A stretch of 64,000 bases of DNA from a bacterium. GTDB lineage: Bacteria; Vulcanimicrobiota; Xenobia; Xenobiales; JADMJV01. The notes below the pieces were generated by a model. The model had not been told where the DNA came from. It saw only the letters and a program-made list of their open reading frames with translations, and searched no databases. Positions 8,380-17,278 of this stretch are shown here, piece by piece (the stretch's first letter is position 1; the number at the start of each line of letters is the position of its first letter). The position numbers were made by a program, and so were the translations under genes. The DNA lies in contig JADMJV010000015.1 of NCBI GenBank assembly GCA_018780265.1, positions 1-64,000 of the forward strand, written 5' to 3'.

Positions 8380-9867
8380 TTATTGTAAACAACTGTCAGT
8401 CCAGGGGCCGCTTTCGTCCTCGCCCAGCGGTTCCTGGGTGCGCAGTTGGTATTCCAGCACTTCCAAATCGGCTTCCGAGGCGTCTCGTCCCTCACTCTGG
8501 CGAAGGGCGATTCTCTCTCGCAGAGTGGCCTCCGGCGCCTCCAGGTGAACCATCCGAAAAGGCACCTTTTGCTGGGCGGCCAGGTCGCGAAAGAGGTTCC
8601 GTTGGGCTCGTTTTAGGAAGGTTGCGTCCACTACCACCGAGTGGCCGCAGCCCAGCAGCACCCGGGTCAGTTCTGCCATCGTCTGGTAGGTAAGTTCTCC
8701 GTGCCCCACGCTGTAGATCCCAGCAGCCAATTCCGATCCCGACGATTGATCCGGAGCCAGGCCGTGCAATCGCTTGCGAATTACGTCCGAACGCAGTCGA
8801 ATATAGCCCTGCTTCTCCAGTAACGACTGCGTTAAAACGGTCTTACCGCTGCCCGACAGGCCATGAGTGATCACCAGCCGGGGTTGCCTGGCTTGCAAGC
8901 GCTGTTGGGCCTGTTTCAAGTAGATATCGATCTCCTCATCCACTTCAGGATGTCCTTGCCTTTTGCGTAAGGCAACCACTTTGGCTCGCACCATCCAGCG
9001 ATAGATCTCGTAATAGTCCCACAATTTCAGCCCGGCGTAATCGCCGCTCTCTTCCAAGTAGGCGTCCAGGGCAACCCGGCCCAGGTCGGGGCGGCCGCGA
9101 TGCTCCAGGTCGCTGACCAAAAAAGCCAGGTCGTTGACAGTATCGGTCCAGCGCAAACTGGGGTCGAATTCAATGCCGTCAAAGGGCATCGGTTGTCCAT
9201 TCATTTCGGCCACGTTACCCAGGTGCAGGTCGCCGTGTACCTCGCGAATGTGTCCGGCTGACTTGCGCATGGCCAGCACCGGCTCTAAAGACACGTAGGC
9301 TTTCTCGGTCCAACGCTGCAACTGGAGTAAGGCCTCGTGGCGCTGTGGTTCTAACTGCAGCAGAGTCGTGAAGTTGTCCAGGCAGGGCCCCTGAACCGCG
9401 GCCGGCTCGCCATAACTGGAGCGGGTCGGGGCTACGGCAGCGTCGGCGTGAAAGTGAGCCACGAAGCGCCCCAGCCTATCCATCTGATGGGGTGTCAGTC
9501 GACCCTCCATCAGTTGCCGGTCGTATAGACTGTGCTGTGAGAATTGGCGCATCTTGACGGCGTATTCCACCACTTCGCCCTCGCCCTCAAAGCGCAACTG
9601 GGCCCCGTTTCTGTTCAGTGTAACCACGTCTATATAAAGTGCCGGAGCCAGTCGTCGATTGAGGCGGAGTTCCTCGTGACAAAACCGGCGGCGCCTCTCC
9701 AGGGTGGAGTAGTCGAGAAACCCATAATCCACGGGTTTTTTTAGTTTGTAGACCCACTCTCCCGTCAAGATAACCCAGGAAATATGCGTCTCCAGTAACT
9801 GCAGTTCAGAAACGGGATGCCTGTATGCCTGTGGCACCAGGAGTTGTTGGCTGTCAAAAGTCGTCAC
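8380..9867 (-). CDS. Bifunctional APH-like kinase / P-loop kinase protein
   Basis: 495 residues. The N-terminal two thirds resemble the aminoglycoside phosphotransferase/choline kinase-type fold (COG2187), with the catalytic block EVHGDLHLGNV near 217 and the metal site FDGIEFDPSLRW near 235. The C-terminal part is a zeta-toxin/gluconate kinase-like P-loop ATPase with GLSGSGKT near 337 and RSDVIRKRL downstream (COG0645-like). This known fusion has no firmly established substrate, and antibiotic resistance should not be assumed. The start is GTG 9867, supported by GTGAGGT seven bases upstream. Confidence 0.85.
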   Translation of the reverse strand: MTTFDSQQLLVPQAYRHPVSELQLLETHISWVILTGEWVYKLKKPVDYGFLDYSTLERRRRFCHEELRLNRRLAPALYIDVVTLNRNGAQLRFEGEGEVVEYAVKMRQFSQHSLYDRQLMEGRLTPHQMDRLGRFVAHFHADAAVAPTRSSYGEPAAVQGPCLDNFTTLLQLEPQRHEALLQLQRWTEKAYVSLEPVLAMRKSAGHIREVHGDLHLGNVAEMNGQPMPFDGIEFDPSLRWTDTVNDLAFLVSDLEHRGRPDLGRVALDAYLEESGDYAGLKLWDYYEIYRWMVRAKVVALRKRQGHPEVDEEIDIYLKQAQQRLQARQPRLVITHGLSGSGKTVLTQSLLEKQGYIRLRSDVIRKRLHGLAPDQSSGSELAAGIYSVGHGELTYQTMAELTRVLLGCGHSVVVDATFLKRAQRNLFRDLAAQQKVPFRMVHLEAPEATLRERIALRQSEGRDASEADLEVLEYQLRTQEPLGEDESGPWTDSCLQ

Positions 9868-9917
9868 AAGAATACCTCACCCTGATCTAAATCAATCCGC
9901 CCCCCACTATTTTCCTT

Positions 9918-9923
9918 TATACT
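9918..9923 (+). promoter_or_regulatory. Putative -10 element for the Usp gene
   Basis: TATACT lies 21 bases before ATG 9945, followed by a GGAGG ribosome binding site ten bases before the ATG, so this message probably has a short normal leader. No convincing -35 was found. Confidence 0.45.
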
Positions 9924-9944
9924 CCACGCGGAGGCTTTGTTGCC

Positions 9945-10826
9945 ATGAAGATACTGTTGCCCCTCGATGGATCCCCCCTCTCTGAGTCTACTTTGCCCTT
10001 TGGCCGGGCTTTGGCTCGTCGCTGGCAGGCCGAAGTGGCGCTGGTTCGGGTCAGTGATCCAGGTCTATCCGTGGCCCCCGACCTGCCCGAGAAGGTGAGA
10101 GCCGTCATGCAGCAGCGTTCGCTGGCTGCCGCGGGGGAGTACCTGGCCCACCTGGAGGCCACCTTTACCGATGTGCCGGTGATTTCTCATCAGCCTTTAG
10201 GCCGACCCCGAGAGGAGATAGCGCGACTGGCCGACCAACTTGCCTGCGATCTCATCATCATGGCATTCCACGGACGCACAGGTCCTGACCGCTGGTTGCT
10301 GGGCAGCGTCGCCGAAGGAGTGCTTCGGCGCAGCCACTGCCCCGTCTTGTTGCTCCACCCGCCGGCCTCGGATGTTGCGGAATTTCGCAATGTCTTAGTC
10401 CCTGTCGACGGTTCGCCCGATTCGCTGCGCGCTTTCCAGCGCATAATCCCCTATTTGGCGCCGACCGGTAAGGTGACCCTGTTGCAGTGCACGGGCCTGG
10501 ACGGCGAGCAGCTAGGGCCCGAGGAGGACTCTGCCTACCTGGAGCTGATCGCCTCTCAAATGCTTGAAGTCAAGGTCGATGGCCTGCAGCCGGAAGTTGT
10601 AGTGCTCCACGGTCGACCGGCCCAGACCATTTTGGACTGGGCTTCCTCTCATGGCTGCGACCTCATTGCTATGTCTACTCATGGTCGGACAGGAGCTGCC
10701 GGCCTGTGGCTGGGCAGTGTCACCGAAAAGGTGGCCCGCACGGCTCCCTGTCCGGTGCTGGCTATTCCGGGCGGGCACGCAAACACTCAGCCAGGCGGCC
10801 TGGACGATCGCCTCCACCCGGACTAA
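9945..10826 (+). CDS. Universal stress protein, two tandem UspA domains
   Basis: 293 residues with two Usp folds (about 1-140 and 146-280). Each ends with the nucleotide-binding Gly pattern: HGRTGPDRWLLGSV near 110 and HGRTGAAGLWLGSV near 248, followed by CPVLLL or CPVLAI. Such tandem proteins bind ATP and act in stress survival; the specific trigger is unknown. A clear GGAGG site precedes the ATG. The next gene follows after 35 bases on the same strand. Confidence 0.92.
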   Translation: MKILLPLDGSPLSESTLPFGRALARRWQAEVALVRVSDPGLSVAPDLPEKVRAVMQQRSLAAAGEYLAHLEATFTDVPVISHQPLGRPREEIARLADQLACDLIIMAFHGRTGPDRWLLGSVAEGVLRRSHCPVLLLHPPASDVAEFRNVLVPVDGSPDSLRAFQRIIPYLAPTGKVTLLQCTGLDGEQLGPEEDSAYLELIASQMLEVKVDGLQPEVVVLHGRPAQTILDWASSHGCDLIAMSTHGRTGAAGLWLGSVTEKVARTAPCPVLAIPGGHANTQPGGLDDRLHPD

Positions 10827-10861
10827 ACGGGAATCAAAGCGTCTCTGTAGAAGCCCCCACC

Positions 10862-11995
10862 ATGGAAAAGAAGACCCTGGTCCTGATCCCACTGCTCTCG
10901 GCTGCGGCCACCGCCGCCTGTTGTTACTTCGCAGCCATTGACAAAGATGTCAAGCAACCCGGTCAGCGAGCCTTCATCAGTTGGGACGAAGAAGCCCAGA
11001 CCGAAAGCTTCACTGTTCAGCCTCAGTTCGAAGGCAACGCTGAAGACTTCGGCATGGTCATACCGACTCCAGCCAGGCCGAAGTTGCAGGAGATGCCCCG
11101 CGATTTCTTCAAAGAATTGGCCATTTTTACCATCCTCGAACCTATGGATCTCAGCAAATACAAGATGATGAGGAACTACCCCAGTGCGGCTAACGAGGGC
11201 GCACACCCGACGAGCAAAGCATCTCGGCCGGCGGTGCGGGTGCTTGAGACCGGCGTGGTGGGCAATCTCGACTACAAAGTTCTCGACGTGGACCGTGCAG
11301 ACGCCCTTTATCAATGGCTCAAGGCCAACCGCTACCATTACGCCGGGGACGAAGCCACGCTGGGATTTTACGTCAAGCAAAAGTGGAACTTTACGGTAAT
11401 GAAGATTGACCCGCGCCAAATGAAGAAGCAAGCCGACGGGAAATTCCTGGGTGACGTGACCCCAACTCGATTTACCTTTCACACAAAAAAGGCCATCTAT
11501 CCGCTGCGCATCCCCCGCATCAGCGTCAAAGACAGCACGGATGTATTGCTTTACGTCATGGCCAAGAAGAAGATGGATATGGATGGGGCTTGGTCCTACG
11601 AAGGTAATTTCTTGAGCATGTGGTCTCAGGCCCTCAGCTATGCTATTCCCGACAAGCTCACCAGCCAGGAGCGCCAGTGGCAGCAGTCCCTCCAAAGCAA
11701 GGCCCCTCAGCCCACCGCCCAGGGGGCGCAGTTGGAATGGGCCGGCAAACTGACCCGGGCCCGCCTGGACGTACTTACGGGCAAGAAGCCATACAATCGG
11801 GAGGCTCCCGCGGAGGACGTCAAGAAACTCAAAATTCTGGCCGGTCACCTCAAGCAAGACTGGTATCTCACCAAGTTTCGCAAGCGCTTCCAAAAGCAGG
11901 AGATGACACAGGATATCGCGCTTGTTCCGGCTCGTATCAACGGATCCGAGGATGACCTGGAATATATTTCTATCCTGCCCACTTCGCCCCCATGA
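10862..11995 (+). CDS. DUF2330-family exported protein
   Basis: 377 residues starting at ATG 10862 (the longer frame to 10706 lies within the Usp gene). An N-terminal signal peptide or anchor (LVLIPLLSAAATAACCYF) is followed by QRAFISWDEEAQTESFTVQ and FGMVIPTPARP, typical of the DUF2330 family, whose biochemical role is not established. It ends with an ATGA overlap with the di-haem protein, so the two are probably made together in the envelope. Confidence 0.8.
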   Translation: MEKKTLVLIPLLSAAATAACCYFAAIDKDVKQPGQRAFISWDEEAQTESFTVQPQFEGNAEDFGMVIPTPARPKLQEMPRDFFKELAIFTILEPMDLSKYKMMRNYPSAANEGAHPTSKASRPAVRVLETGVVGNLDYKVLDVDRADALYQWLKANRYHYAGDEATLGFYVKQKWNFTVMKIDPRQMKKQADGKFLGDVTPTRFTFHTKKAIYPLRIPRISVKDSTDVLLYVMAKKKMDMDGAWSYEGNFLSMWSQALSYAIPDKLTSQERQWQQSLQSKAPQPTAQGAQLEWAGKLTRARLDVLTGKKPYNREAPAEDVKKLKILAGHLKQDWYLTKFRKRFQKQEMTQDIALVPARINGSEDDLEYISILPTSPP

Positions 11996-13800
11996 AGCGT
12001 CTGGGACTGGCCCTGGCGTTGCTGGGTTGCGTGGCCGCGCAGCCCAGTCCCTATTCCTCTCAGCGTCCCGGAGGAGCCAACTCGGACCCGCTGGAAAACC
12101 CTCGTGATCTGAGCGGTCGTTCCGTGAAGACCGCACGTATTCGCATGATTCACGACCGCTATCTGCCCGGCAGCAGTGGCTGGCTGATGGAGCACGACCC
12201 CTGGTTGGCCTACCAGTGGGGGCGAGATCTGGGACGTCGTGAATTTAGCCACGCAGACGGCGCCTTCGGCGACAGCGGTCGCCTGGGCGGGAAAATTCTT
12301 GACGATCAGGCTACACCCCTGATGAGTCGCGATCACATCAATTCTTGCGTGGCTTGCCACAATGTGCCTTTCCGCGATATGGGGGCCGGCATGACCATTC
12401 AAAAGAACGCCGGATCCGGCCGCAACACTCCGCACAGTTTTGGGGGTGGAGTGGTCGAGATGATCGGTCAGGAAATCCGCTCTCAATTGCTGGCCCGGGC
12501 TGACCTCAACCAGGACGGCTGGCTGAGCTTTCGTGAAGCCGAGGGTGAAGCCTGGGTGGCGCCTATGCCGGGCGAACGGCAAAGCTATGGCCGCTACAAT
12601 GATGGCAACCAGGATGGTCGCCCCGATCTAAACCCGATTCTGTATGTCTGGTATGTCGACAAAGGCGGCCAGCGCATCCCCTGGGCGCGCAATCTCAAGG
12701 CTGCCGGAGTGGCCGGCTACAACTTCGAGGTGCAGGTTTTCGGTCACGGTCAGCGGGATCGGGTGGGTCACGGCGCTCTCAGTTCCACTCTGCGCGCCGT
12801 CAGTTCCAATGCTTGGGATATCCATTCAGGCCTCCAGGCCCACGATCCAACCGCTTCCACTGAGGTTACTCATGACGGCCTGTGCAAAGTGTCCTACTGT
12901 GGTGCCCAGCAATATTATACCGGTTTTACCCGCGATTTGGGCACGGTTTGCAACGGTCACGGCGTCAGTCTTGATGATCCCGACCGCGACGGCGTTTGTG
13001 AAGAGGTCTCTGAGGGCGACATGGACATCCTCGAATTTCATTTGCTCAATCACCCTCGCCCCGCCCAAAAGGTCGATAGACGTTTTCTTACGGGTCAGCG
13101 GACCTTCGGCGCTATCGGCTGCACCGAGTGCCATCGCAGTCAATGGCACATTTCCAACGATCGCCGTTTTTTTGACCTGGAGACCGACTTTCAGCAGGGG
13201 CATATGACTGGTCAGTTGCACAGGCTGTCTGGCGGACCTCGGCAGTTCGTCGGCATCTACAGTGATTTCCGACATCACGACATGGGCGACGATTTTTATG
13301 AGACCCAGTATGACGGAAGCCGAACCCGAGCCTTCCGAACTTCGCCGCTGTGGGGCGTGGGCAGTACAGCACCCTATGGGCACGACGGGGCCAGCCTTTG
13401 CCTTGACGACGTCATTCGTCGTCATGGCGGAGCAGGCCAGGCTGCCAGGATTGCTTACGAGGGACTGTCGGATCCGCAACGCGACGACCTTCACCACTTC
13501 TTGCAGGGGTTGGTCCTGTATAGCACGGATAGTTTGCCTTGCGATATCGACGGTGATGGCGTTGTATCCCAACATCTTTTGGTGTGCGGTCAGGATACCG
13601 GTCGGGAGGTTTTCAATCCCGAGTGGCTTTTCCGCCACCCCGGTCAGATCGAAGGAGTGGTCGAGGCGCCTGATGGCGGGACCATCATCAGCAGGGCACT
13701 CGTAAACGTCCAGCAAGCTTACGGTCTGACCTTACGAGGCCTCATTGATCGCGATCAGGATGGCTTTCCCGATATGCTCAGGGTACTCAGTCGTCGGTGA
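11992..13800 (+). CDS. Di-haem, DHOR/peroxidase-like exported protein with EF-hand-like loops
   Basis: 602 residues with a signal peptide (about 1-17). Two CxxCH c-type haem sites are seen: CVACH near 118 and CTECH near 376. The overall arrangement fits di-haem oxidoreductases (DHOR). Several Asp/Asn-rich calcium-loop sequences occur: DLNQDGWLSFRE, DGNQDGRPD, DPDRDGVCEE, DIDGDGVVS and DRDQDGFPD. It is probably periplasmic or cell-surface electron transfer or peroxide chemistry; the substrate is unknown. The start overlaps the DUF2330 gene by four bases. Confidence 0.82.
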   Translation: MKRLGLALALLGCVAAQPSPYSSQRPGGANSDPLENPRDLSGRSVKTARIRMIHDRYLPGSSGWLMEHDPWLAYQWGRDLGRREFSHADGAFGDSGRLGGKILDDQATPLMSRDHINSCVACHNVPFRDMGAGMTIQKNAGSGRNTPHSFGGGVVEMIGQEIRSQLLARADLNQDGWLSFREAEGEAWVAPMPGERQSYGRYNDGNQDGRPDLNPILYVWYVDKGGQRIPWARNLKAAGVAGYNFEVQVFGHGQRDRVGHGALSSTLRAVSSNAWDIHSGLQAHDPTASTEVTHDGLCKVSYCGAQQYYTGFTRDLGTVCNGHGVSLDDPDRDGVCEEVSEGDMDILEFHLLNHPRPAQKVDRRFLTGQRTFGAIGCTECHRSQWHISNDRRFFDLETDFQQGHMTGQLHRLSGGPRQFVGIYSDFRHHDMGDDFYETQYDGSRTRAFRTSPLWGVGSTAPYGHDGASLCLDDVIRRHGGAGQAARIAYEGLSDPQRDDLHHFLQGLVLYSTDSLPCDIDGDGVVSQHLLVCGQDTGREVFNPEWLFRHPGQIEGVVEAPDGGTIISRALVNVQQAYGLTLRGLIDRDQDGFPDMLRVLSRR

Positions 13801-13878
13801 GATCGTGGTCTCATTAAATGTAACGCGCCGTTAACAATTGATTGTCCCCCGATAAGGTTTCGATAAGGGTTAGCCCCT

Positions 13879-13890
13879 TATACTCGGGAC
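13879..13890 (+). promoter_or_regulatory. Leaderless -10 element of the 13891 gene
   Basis: TATACT (13879-13884) is separated from ATG 13891 by exactly six bases, almost identical to the promoter at 8334. Confidence 0.6.
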
Positions 13891-14070
13891 ATGAACGCTA
13901 TAATTTGTGAAACCTACGGGTCCGTAACGCTTTCTGGAAGACTTTGGGGCCAGAGCGTTCCCACCTATGTCCAGCTGATCACCCTGCAGGGGCATTCGGG
14001 GTTTGTCTCGCCAAGCTGTCAGGCTGTCACCCAGTCGGTGCTCTACACTCCCCCCTTGCGCAAGAGTTAG
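13891..14070 (+). CDS. Small hypothetical protein, leaderless
   Basis: A 59-residue reading frame, beginning MNAIICETYGSV, that starts at the expected transcription start of a TATACT promoter. No domain is recognised. It is supported only by its promoter and open frame; the transcript may instead serve as a leader for the helical-repeat gene that begins 100 bases later. Confidence 0.4.
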   Translation: MNAIICETYGSVTLSGRLWGQSVPTYVQLITLQGHSGFVSPSCQAVTQSVLYTPPLRKS

Positions 14071-14170
14071 GACAGCCTTCGTTTTCACCAGGTCGGAGAG
14101 GGGTGGGGGAGGCCGTCCGCTGTTGCGCGAAGCGTTGGAGGACAGCCGGTAAATCTCTTGGAGGACTCTC

Positions 14171-15238
14171 TTGGAATATCGTAAGGAATTGGAAGAGAGG
14201 GCTCTGCAACAGTTGCCCGAGCAGCCCGATTTTGCCGCTTCGGCCGTTCTGCAGGAGCAGTTTGCCCGAGCCCTGTGGGGGAGGGTTGCCTTTGGGGACG
14301 AGCCGGACGTTGGGTCGGCTCGATTTGCCAACCTGCCTCTCTACGCACAGGAGGTCGAACTGCAGCGTCAGCATGGCCTGGCTCTGGTGGCCGTGGCTCA
14401 GCGTCAGGCCGATCCAGAATGGGCCCGCCAGATCGCTTCTTTTCCGCTTTATGCCAGCGACCGATCTTTGCCTCAACTGCACGCGCGGGCCCTGAGCGCC
14501 TGCTCCGAGGCTCTCACGGCCCGAGCCCGCGAGCAGTTTCTGTTACTTGCTCAGGCTGAGGCAGTTGCAGAAGAAATTCAACAAATCCCCGGTTTTGCCG
14601 AAAGCGCAGCCATGCAGATTCACTACGGAGACGCTCTCTATAGCCTGATGTGGGGGTGGCGTCAGGCCGTGCCGCCCACCCAACAAAATCACCGCAAAGC
14701 CCAAAGTCTGGTGCGGCGGGTCCGAACTCTACCCAAGATGGATACCGAAGAGGCTCTGCTCACTCGCTGGCTGCCCGAAATCGTCCGCGTCGAGCCCCAC
14801 TTTGCCAGTCGGCTTCCCGATCTGCCCGGCTTCGCCACTTCTGGCATCCTGCAAGACCACTACGCGGCCTTCCTGTCCATGGAAGCTTCGCGGGCCTGGA
14901 CCGCGCCCGACGCTTTGGCTCGTGCCCAGGAGATTCCGGCCCTGCCCCTCTTTGCCCAATGGCCCTCCATGGCTCAGGCCTACGTGCTGGCCCTGGGTCA
15001 CGTTCTCTGTCGGGGAGGGGCTGACGACATTTCCTTGATGCAGCAGGTCGTCGAGCAACTCCAGTCGGGCCTCTCTCCCAATCCCGCACCCGCCCTGCGC
15101 GGTTGGGACGCGCTCCTGGCCTTGCAACCTGACAACGACGACTTCCGTCGCGGTCGCGGAGCCTGGCTGGCCCGTTTTGGCTTCCCCGAGGAGGCCAGTC
15201 TCGCCGACGTGGTGCGCCGCCGTTGGACTTCCCCCTGA
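14171..15238 (+). CDS. Helical-repeat protein of unknown family
   Basis: 355 residues, almost entirely alpha-helical in composition. At least six degenerate repeats share a pattern of Leu/Ile-Pro, two residues, Phe/Tyr-Ala, a short spacer, Leu/Met-Gln, two or three residues, then Ala/Gly-x-Ala-Leu; examples are PDFAASAVLQEQFARAL, PLYAQEVELQRQHGLAL, PGFAESAAMQIHYGDAL and PGFATSGILQDHYAAFL. I do not recognise the repeat. The start is TTG 14171, decided by GGAGGA about six bases upstream. It heads a three-gene run with the TerB-like gene and the 15694 gene. Confidence 0.7.
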   Translation: MEYRKELEERALQQLPEQPDFAASAVLQEQFARALWGRVAFGDEPDVGSARFANLPLYAQEVELQRQHGLALVAVAQRQADPEWARQIASFPLYASDRSLPQLHARALSACSEALTARAREQFLLLAQAEAVAEEIQQIPGFAESAAMQIHYGDALYSLMWGWRQAVPPTQQNHRKAQSLVRRVRTLPKMDTEEALLTRWLPEIVRVEPHFASRLPDLPGFATSGILQDHYAAFLSMEASRAWTAPDALARAQEIPALPLFAQWPSMAQAYVLALGHVLCRGGADDISLMQQVVEQLQSGLSPNPAPALRGWDALLALQPDNDDFRRGRGAWLARFGFPEEASLADVVRRRWTSP

Positions 15239-15308
15239 ACAGGCAGGGAGAGCCGCCGCTGCGCACAAAGGCCCACCCATCTCCATTTGAAGAAGGCAGG
15301 ACAAAGAA

Positions 15309-15689
15309 GTGCTGACGCGTTACCCATCGGATGTCCCCAGAATCGCTGCGGCACTGGCCGTGTCACTGATCTCCTCGGACGGTGTTATCGACGAGGAGGA
15401 GAAGGCTCTGGCTATCGAGGTTGGCTACAAGATGGTGCCTGGATTTTCCAAGGCCAGTTTCGAGAGGCTCCTGGAGGAAGTGGACCATCTGCCGTCTGCC
15501 TACCAGCTGGCCGCTCCCCTTCGCAAACTACTCGATGACGAAACCAAGGATACCATTCTGCAGTATCTGGTGGCTGTGGCCGGGGCGGATCATCAGGTTG
15601 TCCAGGTGGAGGCCCAAGAGCTCCAGGCCGTAGCCGATGCCTTGGGAGTGCCGCTGCCTCCTATCACCATCAGCACACCCGAGGATTGA
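15309..15689 (+). CDS. TerB/DjlA-N-like helical protein
   Basis: 126 residues. The pattern SLISSDGVIDEEEKALAIEV near 20-40 and a second acidic helix pair VAVAGADHQVVQVEAQEL near 88-105 match the TerB-like fold found in tellurite-resistance TerB and at the N-terminus of DjlA. Such domains bind metals or act as adaptors. The start is GTG 15309 with an AGGAC site. It is followed after four bases by the next gene. Confidence 0.68.
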   Translation: MLTRYPSDVPRIAAALAVSLISSDGVIDEEEKALAIEVGYKMVPGFSKASFERLLEEVDHLPSAYQLAAPLRKLLDDETKDTILQYLVAVAGADHQVVQVEAQELQAVADALGVPLPPITISTPED

Positions 15690-15693
15690 GACC

Positions 15694-16233
15694 ATGCCAC
15701 AGTTACAGCACAAACTGGCCTTTCGCGAGGTCCTCAAATACCAGCTTGACGTCTCCATGATGGAGGACCGCGACGACGACGAAGCGGAATTCGAACTGTT
15801 GTTGGTGGTCAAAGTTGGCCAGGACGGCCAACTGTCCACCGAGTCTCGACTTCAGAGCCGTTCCGGGCCGGTCAAAGTTCCCGACAGCTTTCTCAAGCCG
15901 GGCGACTACAAATTGGCGCCGGGCCAACCCCTTCCGCCGTTTCTGCCGGCACTCCCGGATCGGGTCGTCGAGGCCGGCGATCTCTGGACGGTCGTTGAGA
16001 AAGGGCCCAAAGACGAGGTGGTCCAGGTCTTTTATGAACTTACTTCTCTCAAAGGCTCCGTGGCCGAAATCATCAGTCGTAAAGTCATCGAAAGTCCCCG
16101 CACTGAAGTGGAATGCCTGTACGAATTCGACCTGGAAAAGGGCCGCGTGCTGTTGGCTCAGACCGTGACCGAAACTCAACCTGGCAAAGGGCCACAATGT
16201 CGGGTCCTGTGCGAATATGAGCTGCAGGAGTAA
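15694..16233 (+). CDS. Hypothetical beta-rich protein
   Basis: 179 residues from ATG 15694, just after the stop of the TerB-like gene. It is acidic and strand-rich (VEKGPKDEVVQVFYELTSL, TEVECLYEFDLEKG), with no signal peptide, no conserved catalytic residues and no family I recognise. It is co-transcribed with the two genes before it by spacing. Confidence 0.6.
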   Translation: MPQLQHKLAFREVLKYQLDVSMMEDRDDDEAEFELLLVVKVGQDGQLSTESRLQSRSGPVKVPDSFLKPGDYKLAPGQPLPPFLPALPDRVVEAGDLWTVVEKGPKDEVVQVFYELTSLKGSVAEIISRKVIESPRTEVECLYEFDLEKGRVLLAQTVTETQPGKGPQCRVLCEYELQE

Positions 16234-16268
16234 TTCCTGACATCAGGCACGTCGACTTCCCAGACTTT

Positions 16269-16940
16269 TTAGTATCCCGGTGGGCAGTTGCGACCGCCGG
16301 CAGGCGGTGGTGGCGGAGGTTGGCCAGGCGGCGGCCCGTGAAAAACGGTGGCAACCGGAGGTGGCGGTGGCAAAGGAGGCAGCCATGCTTCTTCGTCGGC
16401 CGTTGGGGGGGCCATCGGCTCTGGAGTCGCTATCTTCTTGCGCGTTCGGGCCAAGGGATAGGTTTGTCCAGGCAGGTCGGCCAGTCGAGGCGGCCGCTCG
16501 CCGGTCCAAGGCTGTGCGGCGGGTGCGGAAGGCGCATCCGAGGGCGTTGGGGGGGGCGGCTGGCGGGGGTGGGATTCCTGCAATGCGGCCACGGACCTGG
16601 CAAACAGGTCCGGCAATTCAGCAGGGGGAGCTTCATTGCGGTGTTCGCAGTCGGCCCAGGTGCGGGCGATTTCGGCCAGGGCCTGCTGGGGCTGGTGGTG
16701 CGCCAATAGACTCTCGATGCGTTCTATTGCCGGCACGGGACCGCTCTTCAGTACGACCGGGGTAGTCAACTCTTGCGGCCGCGGGACCGGCCTGACTGGC
16801 ACATCGGTCACCTCGGGAGGGTGTGAGTCAGCCAGGTAAAGGCCACCAAATAGCAGCGCCAGAGCCCATCCCAAACCCCCCCACACCACTGTGGCCGGCC
16901 GCTTGCGGAAGTCGTCTGGTAGCCTCAAAATTTCTCTCAT
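16269..16940 (-). CDS. Single-pass membrane protein with proline-rich tail
   Basis: 223 residues. A short basic N-terminus (REILRLPDDFRKRP) precedes one transmembrane helix (about 20-41), a short helical segment (about 75-115), and a long Pro-rich tail with poly-Pro runs ending PPAGGRNCPPGY. The topology suggests a periplasm-spanning or scaffold protein, in the manner of TonB-like Pro-rich regions but without a TonB domain. I chose ATG 16940 because TATAGT lies six bases before it; a longer frame to 17084 lacks support. Confidence 0.65.
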   Translation of the reverse strand: MREILRLPDDFRKRPATVVWGGLGWALALLFGGLYLADSHPPEVTDVPVRPVPRPQELTTPVVLKSGPVPAIERIESLLAHHQPQQALAEIARTWADCEHRNEAPPAELPDLFARSVAALQESHPRQPPPPTPSDAPSAPAAQPWTGERPPRLADLPGQTYPLARTRKKIATPEPMAPPTADEEAWLPPLPPPPPVATVFHGPPPGQPPPPPPAGGRNCPPGY

Positions 16941-16946
16941 GACTCG

Positions 16947-16952
16947 ACTATA
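16947..16952 (-). promoter_or_regulatory. Leaderless -10 element of the 16269-16940 gene
   Basis: TATAGT on the minus strand, exactly six bases before ATG 16940. Confidence 0.55.
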
Positions 16953-16984
16953 GCTGCCAATTGTGGATGCAATATGGCGACCTT

Positions 16985-17275
16985 TTAGAAGACCCCCAGC
17001 AGGCGACCGACAATCCCGGCCAGGCCAGCCAGCAGCGCAAACTTGAAGAGCCTCGCGGCCGGGTTGGAAGCGACTTTGCCGCAACCCTCACAGGTTTTCC
17101 CGGGCGCGGGAACAGGGCGTCCGCAAGAACATGTGCGGGCTTCCCGAATGGAAATGACGGTATATCGCATCTCCTGTTGCAGAGTTTTGACCGCTTCGCG
17201 AAAGTTGGCGGCTTCGATCAGGTCGTTGATCAGCTGTCCCTGGCTGTCCCGGGCTTCATAATGAAAGGTTGGCAC
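16985..17275 (-). CDS. GspF/PilC N-terminal-like segment with zinc ribbon and membrane tail
   Basis: 96 residues. The first 45 (MPTFHYEARDSQGQLIND, then FREAVKTLQQEMRYTVISI) closely resemble the N-terminal start of type II secretion/type IV pilus platform proteins GspF/PilC. This is followed by four cysteines (CSCGRPVP, CEGCGK) able to form a zinc ribbon, and a C-terminal hydrophobic helix. It is far shorter than GspF (about 400), so it is a stand-alone adaptor or a cut-down relative. The start is GTG 17275 with GAAGGGAG upstream, three bases after the stop of the DUF885 gene. Confidence 0.65.
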   Translation of the reverse strand: MPTFHYEARDSQGQLINDLIEAANFREAVKTLQQEMRYTVISIREARTCSCGRPVPAPGKTCEGCGKVASNPAARLFKFALLAGLAGIVGRLLGVF

Positions 17276-17278
17276 AAT

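Noticed and set aside
10823..12136. 437-codon minus-strand frame
   Set aside because: Antisense to the DUF2330 gene and the start of the di-haem gene.
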